Assembly (NCBI GenBank): GCA_046582185.1
Contig: JAYGEX010000002.1
Span: forward strand, 124,001 to 188,000
Length of the DNA: 64,000 nucleotides
DNA from: GCA-002726655 sp046582185
GTDB lineage: Bacteria > Pseudomonadota > Gammaproteobacteria > Pseudomonadales > Azotimanducaceae
Direction: 5' to 3'
Positions 42,860 to 52,071 of the stretch are shown here, in pieces (position 1 is the stretch's first letter; each line of letters starts with the position of its first letter). The notes under the pieces are model-generated. The model saw nothing but the letters and a program-made list of their open reading frames with translations, searched no databases and was not told the DNA's origin. A program made the translations under genes and the position numbers.

Positions 42860-44641
42860 TCAGATTGTGAGCGTTGATTGCTCCAGCCAGGTGAGTGAAT
42901 CGCCGCTCATCAACGGCGATAGTTTCTCAAATACATCCTGATGGTACTGATTAATCCAGCGAAGTTCGTTTTGGGTGAGCAATTCTGTCTCTATGAGGCG
43001 GCGATCAAATGGTGCAAAGGTAATTGTTTCGAAATTCAACATACCGTCGCTGCGTTGATTGACGATCATCAGATTTTCGCAGCGGATGCCGTAACAATCT
43101 TCTTTGTAGTAGCCAGGCTCGTTGGAAAGAACCATGCCGGGTCGCAGCTCTGCATTAGGGGAGGGTAGTTTGGATATTCGCTGTGGCCCTTCATGAACGC
43201 AAAGGAAAGTGCCAACGCCGTGGCCGGTACCATGATCATAGTCAAAACCTTCCTGCCACAGAAATTGCCTGGCCAGCGCATCTAATTGCACGCCTGATGT
43301 ACCCCTGGGGAAGACGGCTGTCGCCAGCGCTATATGACCCTTCAATACCAGGGTAAACATATGCTTGTGTTCACTGGTGGCATTGCCAATAGCGACTGTG
43401 CGGGTGATGTCAGTTGTGCCATCTGCATACTGACCACCAGAATCCACAAGATAGAGCGAGTCGAGCTCCAGCATCGAAGGTGTGCCATTGGTATGGTTAT
43501 AGTGGCAGAGTGCACCGTTTGCGCCCGATGCTGATATTGTGTCGAAGGAAAGGTCATGGATTCCGGATAGTTCTCTGCGAAAAGATTCCAGGCGATCCGA
43601 TAACTCTCCTTCATGGTAGAGTCGACTGGCAGCGACTTCTGAATCTAACCAGGATAAATATTTTGAAACTGCCGAGCCATCGCGAACATGGCAGTTGCGC
43701 ATGCCATTGAGTTCGATGCTGTTTTTTTGTGCTTTAGGAATTAATACCGGGTCGCTGGCTGACACAATTTCGCAGCCATAATCAATACAGCGCCGCACGG
43801 AATAGGCATTTGTTGTGTTTTTGTCTACAAGAATCTTTGAACCTGACTTTCCCAGTTCTTCAATTGCGTCAACTGCCTTGGCTTCGTCTCTAATTTCAAC
43901 TCCTTCGCCAACATGTTGGAAGAGATCGTTTGGAATTTTTCGCGGGTCGGTAAAGAACGTCATATCTCCGTTCTTGCGCAGTATCGCAAAGCCAAGCAGC
44001 ACCGGTAGTCTTGGCACATCAGCGCCGCGAATATTCAACAACCATGCGATTGAATCGAGCTGGGTGATCAACGCGGCATCGCCACCCTCTGCTTCAATGA
44101 TTGCGCCGATCCGCTCGCGCTTCAGACTACTATGTTCGCCGGTATATTCTTCGCCGAGCAGCATAGCGACTTGTGGCTCAGGCGTGGGTCGGTCAGACCA
44201 ATGCGTATCAATTGGATTAGTATCCATCTCAACCAGTGTAATGCCGAGGGGGGCAAGCGTCGCCTCTGCTTGCTGATAAAATGAATAGGGGTGAAGTCGC
44301 GAATCAATGCCAACTCTGTCACTTGCCTTGAGTGTTCTTCCCAACCATTTCAGGGGTGGATCTTCGATTAGGTGGTGATATTCGAACAGTTCAGAAGGAA
44401 CCTGTTGCTGGACTTGGATCGTGTACCTGCCGTCGACAAAAACTGCAGCGAGGTCTTTCAGAATTATCACCGCGCCGGCTGAACCAGTAAAGCCGCTAAT
44501 ATAAGCTAGGCGTTCATTGTGCTCTGGCACATATTCGCCAAGATATTCATCAGCCCTGGGAACAATAAATGCATCGAGCTTGTCGCTGGTCATATCCTTT
44601 CGAACGGCTTCTATTCGATCTCTTATGGTATTCAAAAGCAA
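42860..44641 (-). CDS. Aminopeptidase P family M24 metallopeptidase
   Basis: Cleaves N-terminal residues before proline. The 593-residue product is the long form of the family, with two creatinase N-domains (LDAFIVPRADEYLGEYVPEH, ISGFTGSAG; then SIAWLLNIRGADVP) and the catalytic pita-bread domain. Metal ligands are in YLVDSGGQYADGTTDITRT (two Asp), GTGHGVGTFLCVHEGPQ (His), LSNEPGYY (Glu) and GIRCENLMIV (Glu). The 3-domain architecture is typical of the cytosolic aminopeptidase P / Xaa-Pro aminopeptidase 1 type found widely in bacteria. Confidence 0.93.
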   Translation of the reverse strand: MLLNTIRDRIEAVRKDMTSDKLDAFIVPRADEYLGEYVPEHNERLAYISGFTGSAGAVIILKDLAAVFVDGRYTIQVQQQVPSELFEYHHLIEDPPLKWLGRTLKASDRVGIDSRLHPYSFYQQAEATLAPLGITLVEMDTNPIDTHWSDRPTPEPQVAMLLGEEYTGEHSSLKRERIGAIIEAEGGDAALITQLDSIAWLLNIRGADVPRLPVLLGFAILRKNGDMTFFTDPRKIPNDLFQHVGEGVEIRDEAKAVDAIEELGKSGSKILVDKNTTNAYSVRRCIDYGCEIVSASDPVLIPKAQKNSIELNGMRNCHVRDGSAVSKYLSWLDSEVAASRLYHEGELSDRLESFRRELSGIHDLSFDTISASGANGALCHYNHTNGTPSMLELDSLYLVDSGGQYADGTTDITRTVAIGNATSEHKHMFTLVLKGHIALATAVFPRGTSGVQLDALARQFLWQEGFDYDHGTGHGVGTFLCVHEGPQRISKLPSPNAELRPGMVLSNEPGYYKEDCYGIRCENLMIVNQRSDGMLNFETITFAPFDRRLIETELLTQNELRWINQYHQDVFEKLSPLMSGDSLTWLEQSTLTI

Positions 44642-44732
44642 TATGCCTCTTATTGTTGCGGCAAAATGGTAATTGCTGCTTCAGTATTTTAGTTTTATGG
44701 CGAGTGCTGGGTGTGCGGAACTTTATTAGTGA

Positions 44733-44862
44733 CTAGCTAGTTCCCGTCCATAAATAGCCAAACTAGAACAATATATGCAAAATTATAGATCCGTTAGCTA
44801 TATAAAACAATCGCTTACCAGGGAAGTAACACCGGCGGTTTCTATTTCTGGACGAGCACTAG
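44733..44862. mobile_element. MITE-like element, copy 2 (inverted with respect to copy 1)
   Basis: A 130-bp sequence that is the reverse complement of 26371-26500 with about six substitutions, including intact CTAG ends and both terminal repeats (CTAGCTAGTTCCCGTCC on the left, GGACGAGCACTAG on the right). It lies about 90 bp upstream of the aminopeptidase P start. Near identity across 18 kb points to recent movement. Confidence 0.85.
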
Positions 44863-44990
44863 CTGGTTCTTGCCCGTTATTAGAAGTTTCCTGTGTTACT
44901 TCCTTTGTAAGTGATTGAATTAACCGCCAAGCCAATTTTTTATGCGGCAATTTCAGCCGAAAAAATGCTATTTCCGGACAGCAACTAACT
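44859..44990. mobile_element. Diverged MITE-like element, copy 3
   Basis: It starts at the CTAG that ends copy 2 and runs in the orientation of copy 1. Shared parts are GTGTTACTTCC followed by AGTGATTG, and the end CTATTTCCGGACAGCAACTAACTA against CTATTTATGGACGGGAACTAACTAG in copy 1. The middle differs strongly. An older copy fused head-to-head to the recent one is the simplest reading. Confidence 0.6.
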
Positions 44991-45080
44991 ATATAGATGA
45001 TTTATGTCAGCCGTTTACCTTAGCACTTTGAGATGATCAGGTGATACCAAATTATAGGCAGTATCGACAAAAAATGGCAG

Positions 45081-45100
45081 ATCAAGACCTGACCCCATTT
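45081..45100. repeat. Isolated AAGACCTGACCCCATT motif
   Basis: ATCAAGACCTGACCCCATTT resembles a motif that I recall as common at dispersed repeats and near REP-associated transposases in many proteobacteria. No transposase gene is nearby. The rest of the 44991-45293 stretch holds no convincing gene or structure. Confidence 0.3.
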
Positions 45101-45293
45101 AATGATTGATAGTTTTGCTTTTATGATTAATATAAATAGTTGTAGTGGCAATCCGGCTACTACCTTGGAAACTTTTGATAGAAGGAGGCATCTTGGCTAT
45201 GAATTATGAAAGAACGTGTGAGAAGAGAATGAATGATGAGTTGAAGCAATCAAATAGCAAACTAAACCTAACTTTGTGTATCACAGGTAATCT

Positions 45294-46163
45294 ATGGCAA
45301 AAAAGTCCCGAGCGCATTCCACATCCAACCACGGCTCTGTAGGTCGGAGTTCATGTAACAGGAAGAAACAATCCGAGGGAAAACGAGGTAAGTACCATTG
45401 CTCAGATGCTATGAGCAGATCAGCATTGACTAAAAGGCAACGCGCCTTTCCAAAAGAAACGGCAGATATCTATACGCTGCACTCAGGTGCTCCGCAATTG
45501 GATACCGCTTATTCCCCCCTAAGATCACGCCAGCCCTTCGAAGCAAGGAATCCGGCGCAAAAGAAATACATTTCGGCTATCAACAACAATTGTCTTACCT
45601 TTGGCATTGGACCTGCGGGTACAGGCAAAAGTTATTGTGCCGGTGCACTGGCGGCGGAAGCCCTTGAGGATGGGCGTATTGAACGAATTATTTTAACACG
45701 TCCAGCAGTGGAGGCCGGTGAACAATTGGGTTTCCTGCCAGGCGATGTTGACGATAAATTTTCTGTATACATCGATGCATTCAGGGAAATTTTGAATGAA
45801 CGCCTGGGCGCAGGCGCTGTTGACTACAACCTTCGGCATGGCCGAATAGTCGCGGCACCGCTTGCTTATATGCGGGGAAAGACATTCTCTGCCGATACTT
45901 TTGTCATCCTGGATGAGGCGCAGAACACCACGATTGAACAGATGAAGATGTTCCTCACTCGGATTGGTGAGGACTGCAAGGTCGTCGTGAACGGAGATAT
46001 AAGGCAGAGTGATATCAGGTGCCCTAATGGTTTGGCAGATGCAGTAGAGCGCTTAAAGGGTCTGCATAGTGTTTATGTCCATCAATTTGAACGCGACGAC
46101 ATTGTTCGAAGTGGACTGGTGCGGGCACTTATTGATCGCTATGAAGTCCCTGAAGACGCTTGA
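45294..46163 (+). CDS. PhoH-family ATPase
   Basis: The 289-residue protein has the PhoH domain with Walker A GIGPAGTGKSYCAGALA, RPAVEAGEQLGFLPGDVDDK, PLAYMRGKTF, Walker B FVILDEAQNTTIEQMKMFLTR, IGEDCKVVVNGDIRQSD and the C-terminal RDDIVRSGLVRALIDRYE. The first ~70 residues are basic, low in hydrophobic residues and not conserved, so the true start may be later (for example MSRSALTKRQRAFPKE at 45411). It stands alone between the MITE cluster and a palindromic element. PhoH proteins are predicted RNA helicases or nucleases, and the precise role is unknown. Confidence 0.9.
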   Translation: MAKKSRAHSTSNHGSVGRSSCNRKKQSEGKRGKYHCSDAMSRSALTKRQRAFPKETADIYTLHSGAPQLDTAYSPLRSRQPFEARNPAQKKYISAINNNCLTFGIGPAGTGKSYCAGALAAEALEDGRIERIILTRPAVEAGEQLGFLPGDVDDKFSVYIDAFREILNERLGAGAVDYNLRHGRIVAAPLAYMRGKTFSADTFVILDEAQNTTIEQMKMFLTRIGEDCKVVVNGDIRQSDIRCPNGLADAVERLKGLHSVYVHQFERDDIVRSGLVRALIDRYEVPEDA

Positions 46164-46234
46164 TGTATCAATACATTTTTTAATGTAAGAATAATGACAT
46201 TCTTTCATAACGCTATAGTGCATCATTCACCGAA

Positions 46235-46372
46235 GGGTAGCGCGGCTCTGTCATTAGCGAAGAATGCGGTATGTCTTTATCTGGACGTGTTTTGCATGGA
46301 TGCAAAACTGTGAGTGCTCTGCGCTACGAATCAAGATAAAGACTACTTCATTCGTAGCGGGTTCCAGAGTCA
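46235..46372. repeat. Palindromic intergenic element, copy B
   Basis: Sits between the convergent phoH-like and msrA genes. It shares GACGTGTTTTGCAtGGATGCAAAAC and the trailing AGCGGGTTCC with copy A at about 40063-40150. Its nested stems are GTCTTTATC (about 46272) with GATAAAGAC (about 46335) and TGTTTTGCA with TGCAAAAC. The arm sequences outside the core differ from copy A but the pairing is kept, which indicates selection for structure. It ends two bases before the msrA stop codon. Confidence 0.75.
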
Positions 46373-46373
46373 C

Positions 46374-46967
46374 CTAATGAGCCGCTGCATCACCCCATAT
46401 TTGATCCAGTCGGGCAGTACGCCGGCAGCTGGCCTTATAGAAGTTGTAACGAATAGGATTCTTCTGGTAATAATCCTGGTGATACTCTTCCACGGGGTAA
46501 AAAGTCGCCTGGTCTAGTACCTCTGTGTAGAGCGTCTCATCTTTGAACTGCATCATGACTTGCGTGCGGGACTTGGTTGCTGCTTCCCTTTGCGCTGCGT
46601 CGACAAAAATGGCGCTTCGGTAGCTAGGCCCTTTGTCGCAAAACTGACCCCTGTTATCGAAGGGATCAATATTCACCCAGTAGATGTCCAGCAACTGCTG
46701 GTAGTTAATCACATCCGGGTTGTAAGTGACTTCCACCGCCTCATAGTGGCCGCGATGATTACCGGAATAGGTAGGGTTCCTGAGATTACCGCCAGTAAAG
46801 CCCGATACGACATCAGAGACGCCATCTAGGTCTTGATAGACAGCTTCCATACACCAAAAGCAGCCACCAGCGAATACAGCCTTATCAGCGAGGGCTTTGT
46901 TCGAAAGGATTGTATTGGAAAAGAGGAGAGCAGCAAAAAGTGCCGTTGAGGAGAGTTTTATGTTCAT
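46374..46967 (-). CDS. msrA: Peptide methionine sulfoxide reductase MsrA, exported
   Basis: Repairs methionine-S-sulfoxide. The 197-residue product carries a signal peptide (about 1-27, ending NKALA) so it is periplasmic. The active-site motif is AVFAGGCFWCMEAVYQ, followed by SGFTGGN, NPTYSGNHRGHYEAVEVTY (substrate-binding), DPFDNRGQFCDKGPSYRSAIF and the C-terminal recycling Cys in KASCRRTARL. The single-domain form without MsrB fits the exported type. Confidence 0.95.
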   Translation of the reverse strand: MNIKLSSTALFAALLFSNTILSNKALADKAVFAGGCFWCMEAVYQDLDGVSDVVSGFTGGNLRNPTYSGNHRGHYEAVEVTYNPDVINYQQLLDIYWVNIDPFDNRGQFCDKGPSYRSAIFVDAAQREAATKSRTQVMMQFKDETLYTEVLDQATFYPVEEYHQDYYQKNPIRYNFYKASCRRTARLDQIWGDAAAH

Positions 46968-47106
46968 GATTGCCCGTTCCTTGCGAAAAATATTTTTGGC
47001 ATTGAAGCAATGCTCTCATAGATAGACTGGCGACTTTGTAGTTTGTTACAGTCAGTCCTGGTTTCCAGACGAAAACCAGCCAGCGTCTTCAAGTAAGGAG
47101 TATCAA

Positions 47107-47892
47107 ATGGAATTTAAAGATAAAGTTTGTGTAGTGACGGGTGGCGCCAGTGGTATTGGCGCTGCAAGCGCAAAGGCGTTTGCAGCCGAGGGTGCAAGAG
47201 TTGTCGTGGTCGATATCAATGAGGAAGGCGCGAAGGCGGTAGCCAAAGAGTGCGGTGGCACAGCAATCGCTTGTGATGTGGGTAATGAAGAATCAATTGG
47301 GAATCTGGTTAAAGCTTGTGAAGAACAGCTTGGCCCCATTGATTTATTCTTTGCCAATGCCGGTATCCTGACCGGTGGTGATCCGCTAACAACGCCAATT
47401 GATGTTTGGGAACATCAATGGCAAGTCAATGTGATGTCCCATATCTATGCAATCCGTGCTGTACTTCCTGGGATGCTTGAAAGAGGCTCTGGCTATTTTG
47501 TACACACTGCTTCAATGGCGGGAATATTAACGACCCATGGGAATCTAACCTATGCCACCACCAAACACGCGGTTGTTGGTATTGCTGAATGGATGTCTGT
47601 TACTTATCACGATAAGGGCATTCGCTTTTCCTTGTTGGCGCCGCTTGGCGTACGGACGCCTATGCTTGGCGATGATTCATCAGCCTGGTCTTCCGCTGCC
47701 GCAGGCCCAATAAAAGAACCCGAGGAAGTCGCCCAACAAGTCATCGAAGGTGTGAAGGCGGAACAATTTCTGATAACGACGGACGAAATTGCGCAAACAT
47801 GGATGGATCGAAAGACCGGAGATTTGGAACGCTGGCTTGGTGGAATGCGTCGCCTGCAGGGCAAGATTGAGAACGCTGCGGCGAGAAAATAA
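47107..47892 (+). CDS. Short-chain dehydrogenase/reductase
   Basis: SDR of 261 residues with VCVVTGGASGIGAASAKAF, D in VVVVDINEEGAK, FANAGILTGG, the catalytic Ser in VHTASMAGILTTHG and YATTKHAVVG. A TAAGGAG ribosome-binding site precedes the ATG by six bases. A single-domain dehydrogenase of the type used with acyl-CoA or alcohol substrates. It is followed by the enoyl-CoA hydratase gene 115 bp downstream, suggesting a small catabolic unit. Confidence 0.92.
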   Translation: MEFKDKVCVVTGGASGIGAASAKAFAAEGARVVVVDINEEGAKAVAKECGGTAIACDVGNEESIGNLVKACEEQLGPIDLFFANAGILTGGDPLTTPIDVWEHQWQVNVMSHIYAIRAVLPGMLERGSGYFVHTASMAGILTTHGNLTYATTKHAVVGIAEWMSVTYHDKGIRFSLLAPLGVRTPMLGDDSSAWSSAAAGPIKEPEEVAQQVIEGVKAEQFLITTDEIAQTWMDRKTGDLERWLGGMRRLQGKIENAAARK

Positions 47893-48007
47893 AGTACCGC
47901 CGCAAAAAATGAAGAATGAACCAACTAGTGCTGTGTCTGTAAAACCAGTACTCTAAGTGCTCGTTTTAATAAGCCTGTGTCAGGGAGCTGAATTTAAGGA
48001 GAAAGCT

Positions 48008-48733
48008 ATGGGTGAATATTCGTTTGTTGAACGCAAAGAAGGCTGGGCAGAGATTGTGATCAATCGCCCTGACCGGCGCAATTCCCTCATTCCCCCATTG
48101 GCTGGCGAAATAACGGATGCTATTCATACCTTGGAAGATGACGACGATGTGGCTTGTATCATCTTGCGCGGCGAAGGTGGGTATTTTTGCTCTGGCATAG
48201 ACCTGAAAGCGCTTCAACAGGAGCCACCACCATCCTGGGCTGGCAAAAACGTTGGTGATGTTAGAACTATGCATATCGCCTTGTTTAACTGTAAGAAGCC
48301 CATCATCGGAGCCTTCGAGAAATTTGGCATCAATGCGGGCGCTGCCCTCGCGTTTGCCTGTGACATATTAATTGCAGGGGAAACTTCATTCTTGCAAATA
48401 GGAGAGATCCAGCAGGGTGCGGGCATTCCCATGAATGCGGCGTGGATGAAAATAAAGTCCACCGAAACTGTGCTGGCGCGTCTCGCGCTCTATGGAGACC
48501 GCGTTTCAGGGCCTGAATTAGTGAAGCTTGGGCTCGCCACTGAGGTGGTTGCAGATGATAACGTTGTTAATCGTTGCCGAGAACTGGCGACCCGGATGGC
48601 AGGCTTCCCAAAGGGAGCGCCGGCGACCATTATCAACAGTATTCGTGGATTGAGAAATATCGGTGACCCGGAAGAATTCTTTCCCAGGGGCTCGAATAAT
48701 GCCCTGCTGACAGCAGCGCAAGTTAAGAGTTAG
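48008..48733 (+). CDS. Enoyl-CoA hydratase/isomerase family protein
   Basis: Crotonase-fold protein of 241 residues. I chose the ATG at 48008 (MGEYSFVERKEGWAEIVINR), which has AAGGAG eight bases upstream. The frame extended to 47957 lacks similarity. Segments include VINRPDRRNSLIPPLAGEI, ILRGEGGYFCSGIDLKAL (oxyanion hole), KPIIGAFEKFGINAGAALAFACDILIA and GIPMNAAWMKI. The catalytic Glu pair of typical enoyl-CoA hydratases is only partly seen (IGEIQQGAGIP has one Glu), so an isomerase or hydrolase activity is equally possible. Confidence 0.88.
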   Translation: MGEYSFVERKEGWAEIVINRPDRRNSLIPPLAGEITDAIHTLEDDDDVACIILRGEGGYFCSGIDLKALQQEPPPSWAGKNVGDVRTMHIALFNCKKPIIGAFEKFGINAGAALAFACDILIAGETSFLQIGEIQQGAGIPMNAAWMKIKSTETVLARLALYGDRVSGPELVKLGLATEVVADDNVVNRCRELATRMAGFPKGAPATIINSIRGLRNIGDPEEFFPRGSNNALLTAAQVKS

Positions 48734-48786
48734 TTGATTACTCATATTCCAGCATACCTGGATGGGCTGCATAAAATAGGTTAGAA

Positions 48787-50313
48787 ATGAATCAAGTTGC
48801 CGTAAGTACTGAGACCTTTCTTGGCCATCCGAAGGGCCTGTTTGTTTTGTTTTTTACTGAAATGTGGGAGCGGTTCAGTTATTACGGAATGCGCGCTCTG
48901 CTTATTCTCTATCTCACGAAACATCTTTTGTTTGGAGACAAAGAAGGCGCCTTGATCTATGGCAGCTATGCATCCCTTGTTTATGCGATGCCTGTAATAG
49001 GCGGGTTGATCGCGGATCGATACCTGGGATTCAGGAAGGCAATCACTTTTGGCGCCATCCTTTTGGTATGTGGACATCTGGGTATGGCGTTTGAAGGTCC
49101 CCAGGCGACAATGGATGGCGGAGAAGTCGTTCGAAGTGAATTCTATACGCAAATCTTTTACTTATCCCTGGCATTTATTATTGTTGGTGTCGGCTTCCTG
49201 AAGGCAAACATCTCAACCATTGTCGGCCAACTCTATGGGATAGACGACCCGCGAAGAGATGCGGGATTTACGATCTTTTATATGGGTATTAATGTCGGCG
49301 CGTTTGTCGCGACTCTCCTATGTGCCTACCTCGGTGAAACCTACGGTTGGAGATATGGATTTGGTATGGCAGGTATTGGCATGCTGGTTGGTTTATTAAC
49401 CTTCCTTGGCGGGCGAAGGCATCTGCTTGGGTTTGGCGAACCACCGGCACCAAATGACCTGCGCCAGAAAGTATTAATGGGCATCAACAAAGAATATCTC
49501 ATTTACATTGTTGGTATCGTCTCTGTGTTTGGCGTTTGGCAGCTGATTCAGCGAACATCTGAGCTGGGGTTAATGCTGACAGTATTTGGCTCCCTGGTGG
49601 TTGGCTGGGTGATCTGGTTCTCCCTGTTCAAGCTTGACCCGGTTGAACGTGACAGAATGTTGGTGATGCTCTTCCTTATCATTGTGTCCGTGCTTTTCTG
49701 GGCATTGTTCGAACAGGCAGGAACATCCCTCACTCTCTTTACAGATCGTAATATTGACATGGGGGAGACATTTACGGCCGGCATGTTCCAGTCATTTAAT
49801 CCGATGTTCATTATTATGTGCGCCCCTCTGTTTGCTGTTATGTGGGTCGCCCTGGCAAAGCGGGGCTGGGAGCCCTCAACCGCCGCAAAATTTGGCCTCG
49901 GCATTCTTCAGGTCGGCCTTGGTTTCGCTGTCCTAATTTACGGCGCCTCTCTTGCAGGCTCTGATGGCAAAGTTGCCGTTGTATGGCTCGCCTTGATGTA
50001 TCTGTTGCATACAACTGGCGAGCTCTGTTTATCACCTGTCGGCTTGTCTATGGTGACCAAACTTTCGGTGCAACGAGTAGGGGCAATGATGATGGGCGTC
50101 TGGTTTTTGTCCAGTGCGTTTGCAGCTTATGCCGGCGGACTGATCGCTGGGTTGACGGCTATCAGCCCGGAAGATTCCAATGCAGGTTCGGGTCTGGCAT
50201 CCCTGGCTGTATATACCGGAGTTTTTGAAACACTGGCGATAATCGCCATTGGGTTTGGTGTGTTGTTGCTTCTTATCTCGCCAATGCTGAACAAGCTGAT
50301 GCATCAGCGCTGA
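48787..50313 (+). CDS. POT/PTR2-family proton-dependent oligopeptide transporter
   Basis: The 508-residue inner-membrane protein has about 12-14 spans and the POT signature at the start: FTEMWERFSYYGMRALLILYL (the E-x-x-E-R-F-x-Y-Y motif) and GGLIADRYLGFRKAI. The second family motif is present as FTIFYMGINVGAFVATLLC, along with FWALFEQAGTSLTLF. It takes up di- and tripeptides with protons. It is placed 53 bp after the hydratase gene with a modest ribosome-binding site. Confidence 0.94.
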   Translation: MNQVAVSTETFLGHPKGLFVLFFTEMWERFSYYGMRALLILYLTKHLLFGDKEGALIYGSYASLVYAMPVIGGLIADRYLGFRKAITFGAILLVCGHLGMAFEGPQATMDGGEVVRSEFYTQIFYLSLAFIIVGVGFLKANISTIVGQLYGIDDPRRDAGFTIFYMGINVGAFVATLLCAYLGETYGWRYGFGMAGIGMLVGLLTFLGGRRHLLGFGEPPAPNDLRQKVLMGINKEYLIYIVGIVSVFGVWQLIQRTSELGLMLTVFGSLVVGWVIWFSLFKLDPVERDRMLVMLFLIIVSVLFWALFEQAGTSLTLFTDRNIDMGETFTAGMFQSFNPMFIIMCAPLFAVMWVALAKRGWEPSTAAKFGLGILQVGLGFAVLIYGASLAGSDGKVAVVWLALMYLLHTTGELCLSPVGLSMVTKLSVQRVGAMMMGVWFLSSAFAAYAGGLIAGLTAISPEDSNAGSGLASLAVYTGVFETLAIIAIGFGVLLLLISPMLNKLMHQR

Positions 50314-50475
50314 AATGTTGATCCCGAATGATTTGGATTCTGACACCTGGCAAGCAGACATAGCTCACATTGTGAATGTGACAATGTCCTACGAGGTACA
50401 TCGCTTGTTACATAAATCCTGGCTGTCCTGAAGTTCGAAGTTCGCTGAAGTTCGGTTCGAAGATCCACCATTTCT

Positions 50476-51717
50476 CTACTCCTTCGATCTTGTGCCGCCG
50501 ATCCCCACCGGTGCACTCCTGCCGCCCGCTCTGGCTTTACCAACTACATCGCGCAATGTAAAAATGGCATTCAGTTCCTCCTGTGTCGAGTTTGGACCAA
50601 GCTCACCAACCCGCACATATTGCCCACTATCCGCAGCTAATCTGAAGTCCACTGTTCCGCCTGCAGCCTCATCAACCAGGCCTCTCGCCCCAAACCCATG
50701 TCCCTCGTTAGTTTGTGCGCCATTGGTCGCCTGGTAGCCCATGCGGTGAAGCAGTTTCGGACTCGCTCTTCTTAGAACATCTGGGCTTACCGATAACATC
50801 CAGTTCTCTTGCTGGCGCAGGAACGGTTTTTGCATTCCGTTGAGCATAACAATACGGGAACTTTCTGTATGGTTGATGCCGGTACCATGCAATAAACGAC
50901 CGTCGGTGATAATCATCGTACCAGCCTTGGCATCGAGGTTGATGGCTGGAGGCAGCTTGCCAACCGGTTTGTTTGCTCGCACGGCCTCGGACAGGACGAG
51001 GTGGCTGCCGGGAATAACAAGCGTTCCACCATTGGTCTCATCGATGTCAGTGATTGGTGTCAGAATGTTGATAGTCATTGGGCTTCGAGAGTCCAGCGCA
51101 TTACCTTGATCTTGATGCAGCGCCTGTGGCACGCCTCCCTTAATCGATATGGCGGCGATGAGAGAGGTACAGATCCAGTCAGGGCCCAAGGCTTCGGTGA
51201 TAAGTTGCTCTACCAAGGGGCCGCCTTGAACCGCACTCGGATGCTGTTCGATTAAGTGCTCAAAACACAGCCCTTTATTGACGCAACAATTGATGTTCTG
51301 TCCACTTGGTGTTTTTTGGGCAATGCCCGCAAGACTTTCACCCTCGGCCTGCTCTAGTACACGCTGGCGAATCATCTCTACCTGTTCAGCAGAAAGCGCG
51401 TCCTGGATCTTGCAAAACCCCCACTTCAGCATGTCTTTGCGGAGTTGATCGATGTCCTTGCTAGGCTGCGGCAAGTCCTTGTCCTGCCAGAATGGGTGTT
51501 TCGAACCCGTGGTTGTGTCGTAGTACGATCCTGGTTTGAACTCCCAATTACCCCATTCGCTGCTGCGCTTCGGCGGTACAAAATAGATTTCCGGATTGTT
51601 TTCTAAGACAGACTTCATGGGTTCTTGTGAAGTGACCTCCGCTCGGTACATCTGCATTTCTGGTGCAGACCTGGATTCGATATAGGCAGGTTCAAACTCG
51701 TCTGGGACGGAACTCAT
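50476..51717 (-). CDS. Phytanoyl-CoA dioxygenase family protein (413 residues)
   Basis: A second PhyH-type Fe(II)/2-oxoglutarate oxygenase with a longer N-terminus (about 100 residues, rich in charged and aromatic residues) than the one at 35930. Iron ligands: H-x-D in QALHQDQGNALD and the distal His in ITDGRLLHGTGINHT. The 2-oxoglutarate Arg is probably in SSRIVMLNG. GGTLVIPGSHL is typical. It is a monocistronic unit. The substrate is unknown. Confidence 0.85.
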   Translation of the reverse strand: MSSVPDEFEPAYIESRSAPEMQMYRAEVTSQEPMKSVLENNPEIYFVPPKRSSEWGNWEFKPGSYYDTTTGSKHPFWQDKDLPQPSKDIDQLRKDMLKWGFCKIQDALSAEQVEMIRQRVLEQAEGESLAGIAQKTPSGQNINCCVNKGLCFEHLIEQHPSAVQGGPLVEQLITEALGPDWICTSLIAAISIKGGVPQALHQDQGNALDSRSPMTINILTPITDIDETNGGTLVIPGSHLVLSEAVRANKPVGKLPPAINLDAKAGTMIITDGRLLHGTGINHTESSRIVMLNGMQKPFLRQQENWMLSVSPDVLRRASPKLLHRMGYQATNGAQTNEGHGFGARGLVDEAAGGTVDFRLAADSGQYVRVGELGPNSTQEELNAIFTLRDVVGKARAGGRSAPVGIGGTRSKE

Positions 51718-52071
51718 GATGTAGGGAACTCCTTGGCTGCGAAAGCATCATCTGGTGACTTAATATTGATGACAATTAAAAGCATCAAGTCAAGGTATTC
51801 ATCATACGATTGCCGCGCATGACAAAACAACAATTGTTAACGATATAAGCAGCTTTTTCTTGAATATCCAATTGTAAGGTGCTGCGTGTGACATTGCGTT
51901 CAAGAGAACTTTGGGGTTTTTATTGGTGCGCCATAATGAAAAAAATTCGTCGTTCATCTTCAATCAAGGCTCTGTTAGCCTTTCAATTTGAGCGATGTTG
52001 TCGTCAAAACACCTAAACTACCGGACCAGATGCGAATAATGAATCGTGTTGGAGATGGTTAAGGAACAGAT
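51718..52071. other. 354-bp spacer without a gene
   Basis: AT-rich, between the divergent PhyH gene and the PilT-like pseudogene. It includes a short perfect palindrome AACAATTGTT (about 51827-51838) that could be an operator. No open frame or terminator-like structure is convincing. Confidence 0.5.

Noticed and set aside
45145..45342. 65-codon frame upstream of phoH
   Set aside because: No ribosome-binding evidence beyond a chance GGAGG, no recognisable domain, overlaps the phoH start.
47921..47975. ACTAGTGCTGTGTC and CTAAGTGCTCG resemble MITE ends
   Set aside because: Only short partial matches, no inverted-repeat pair and no internal similarity to the MITE copies.
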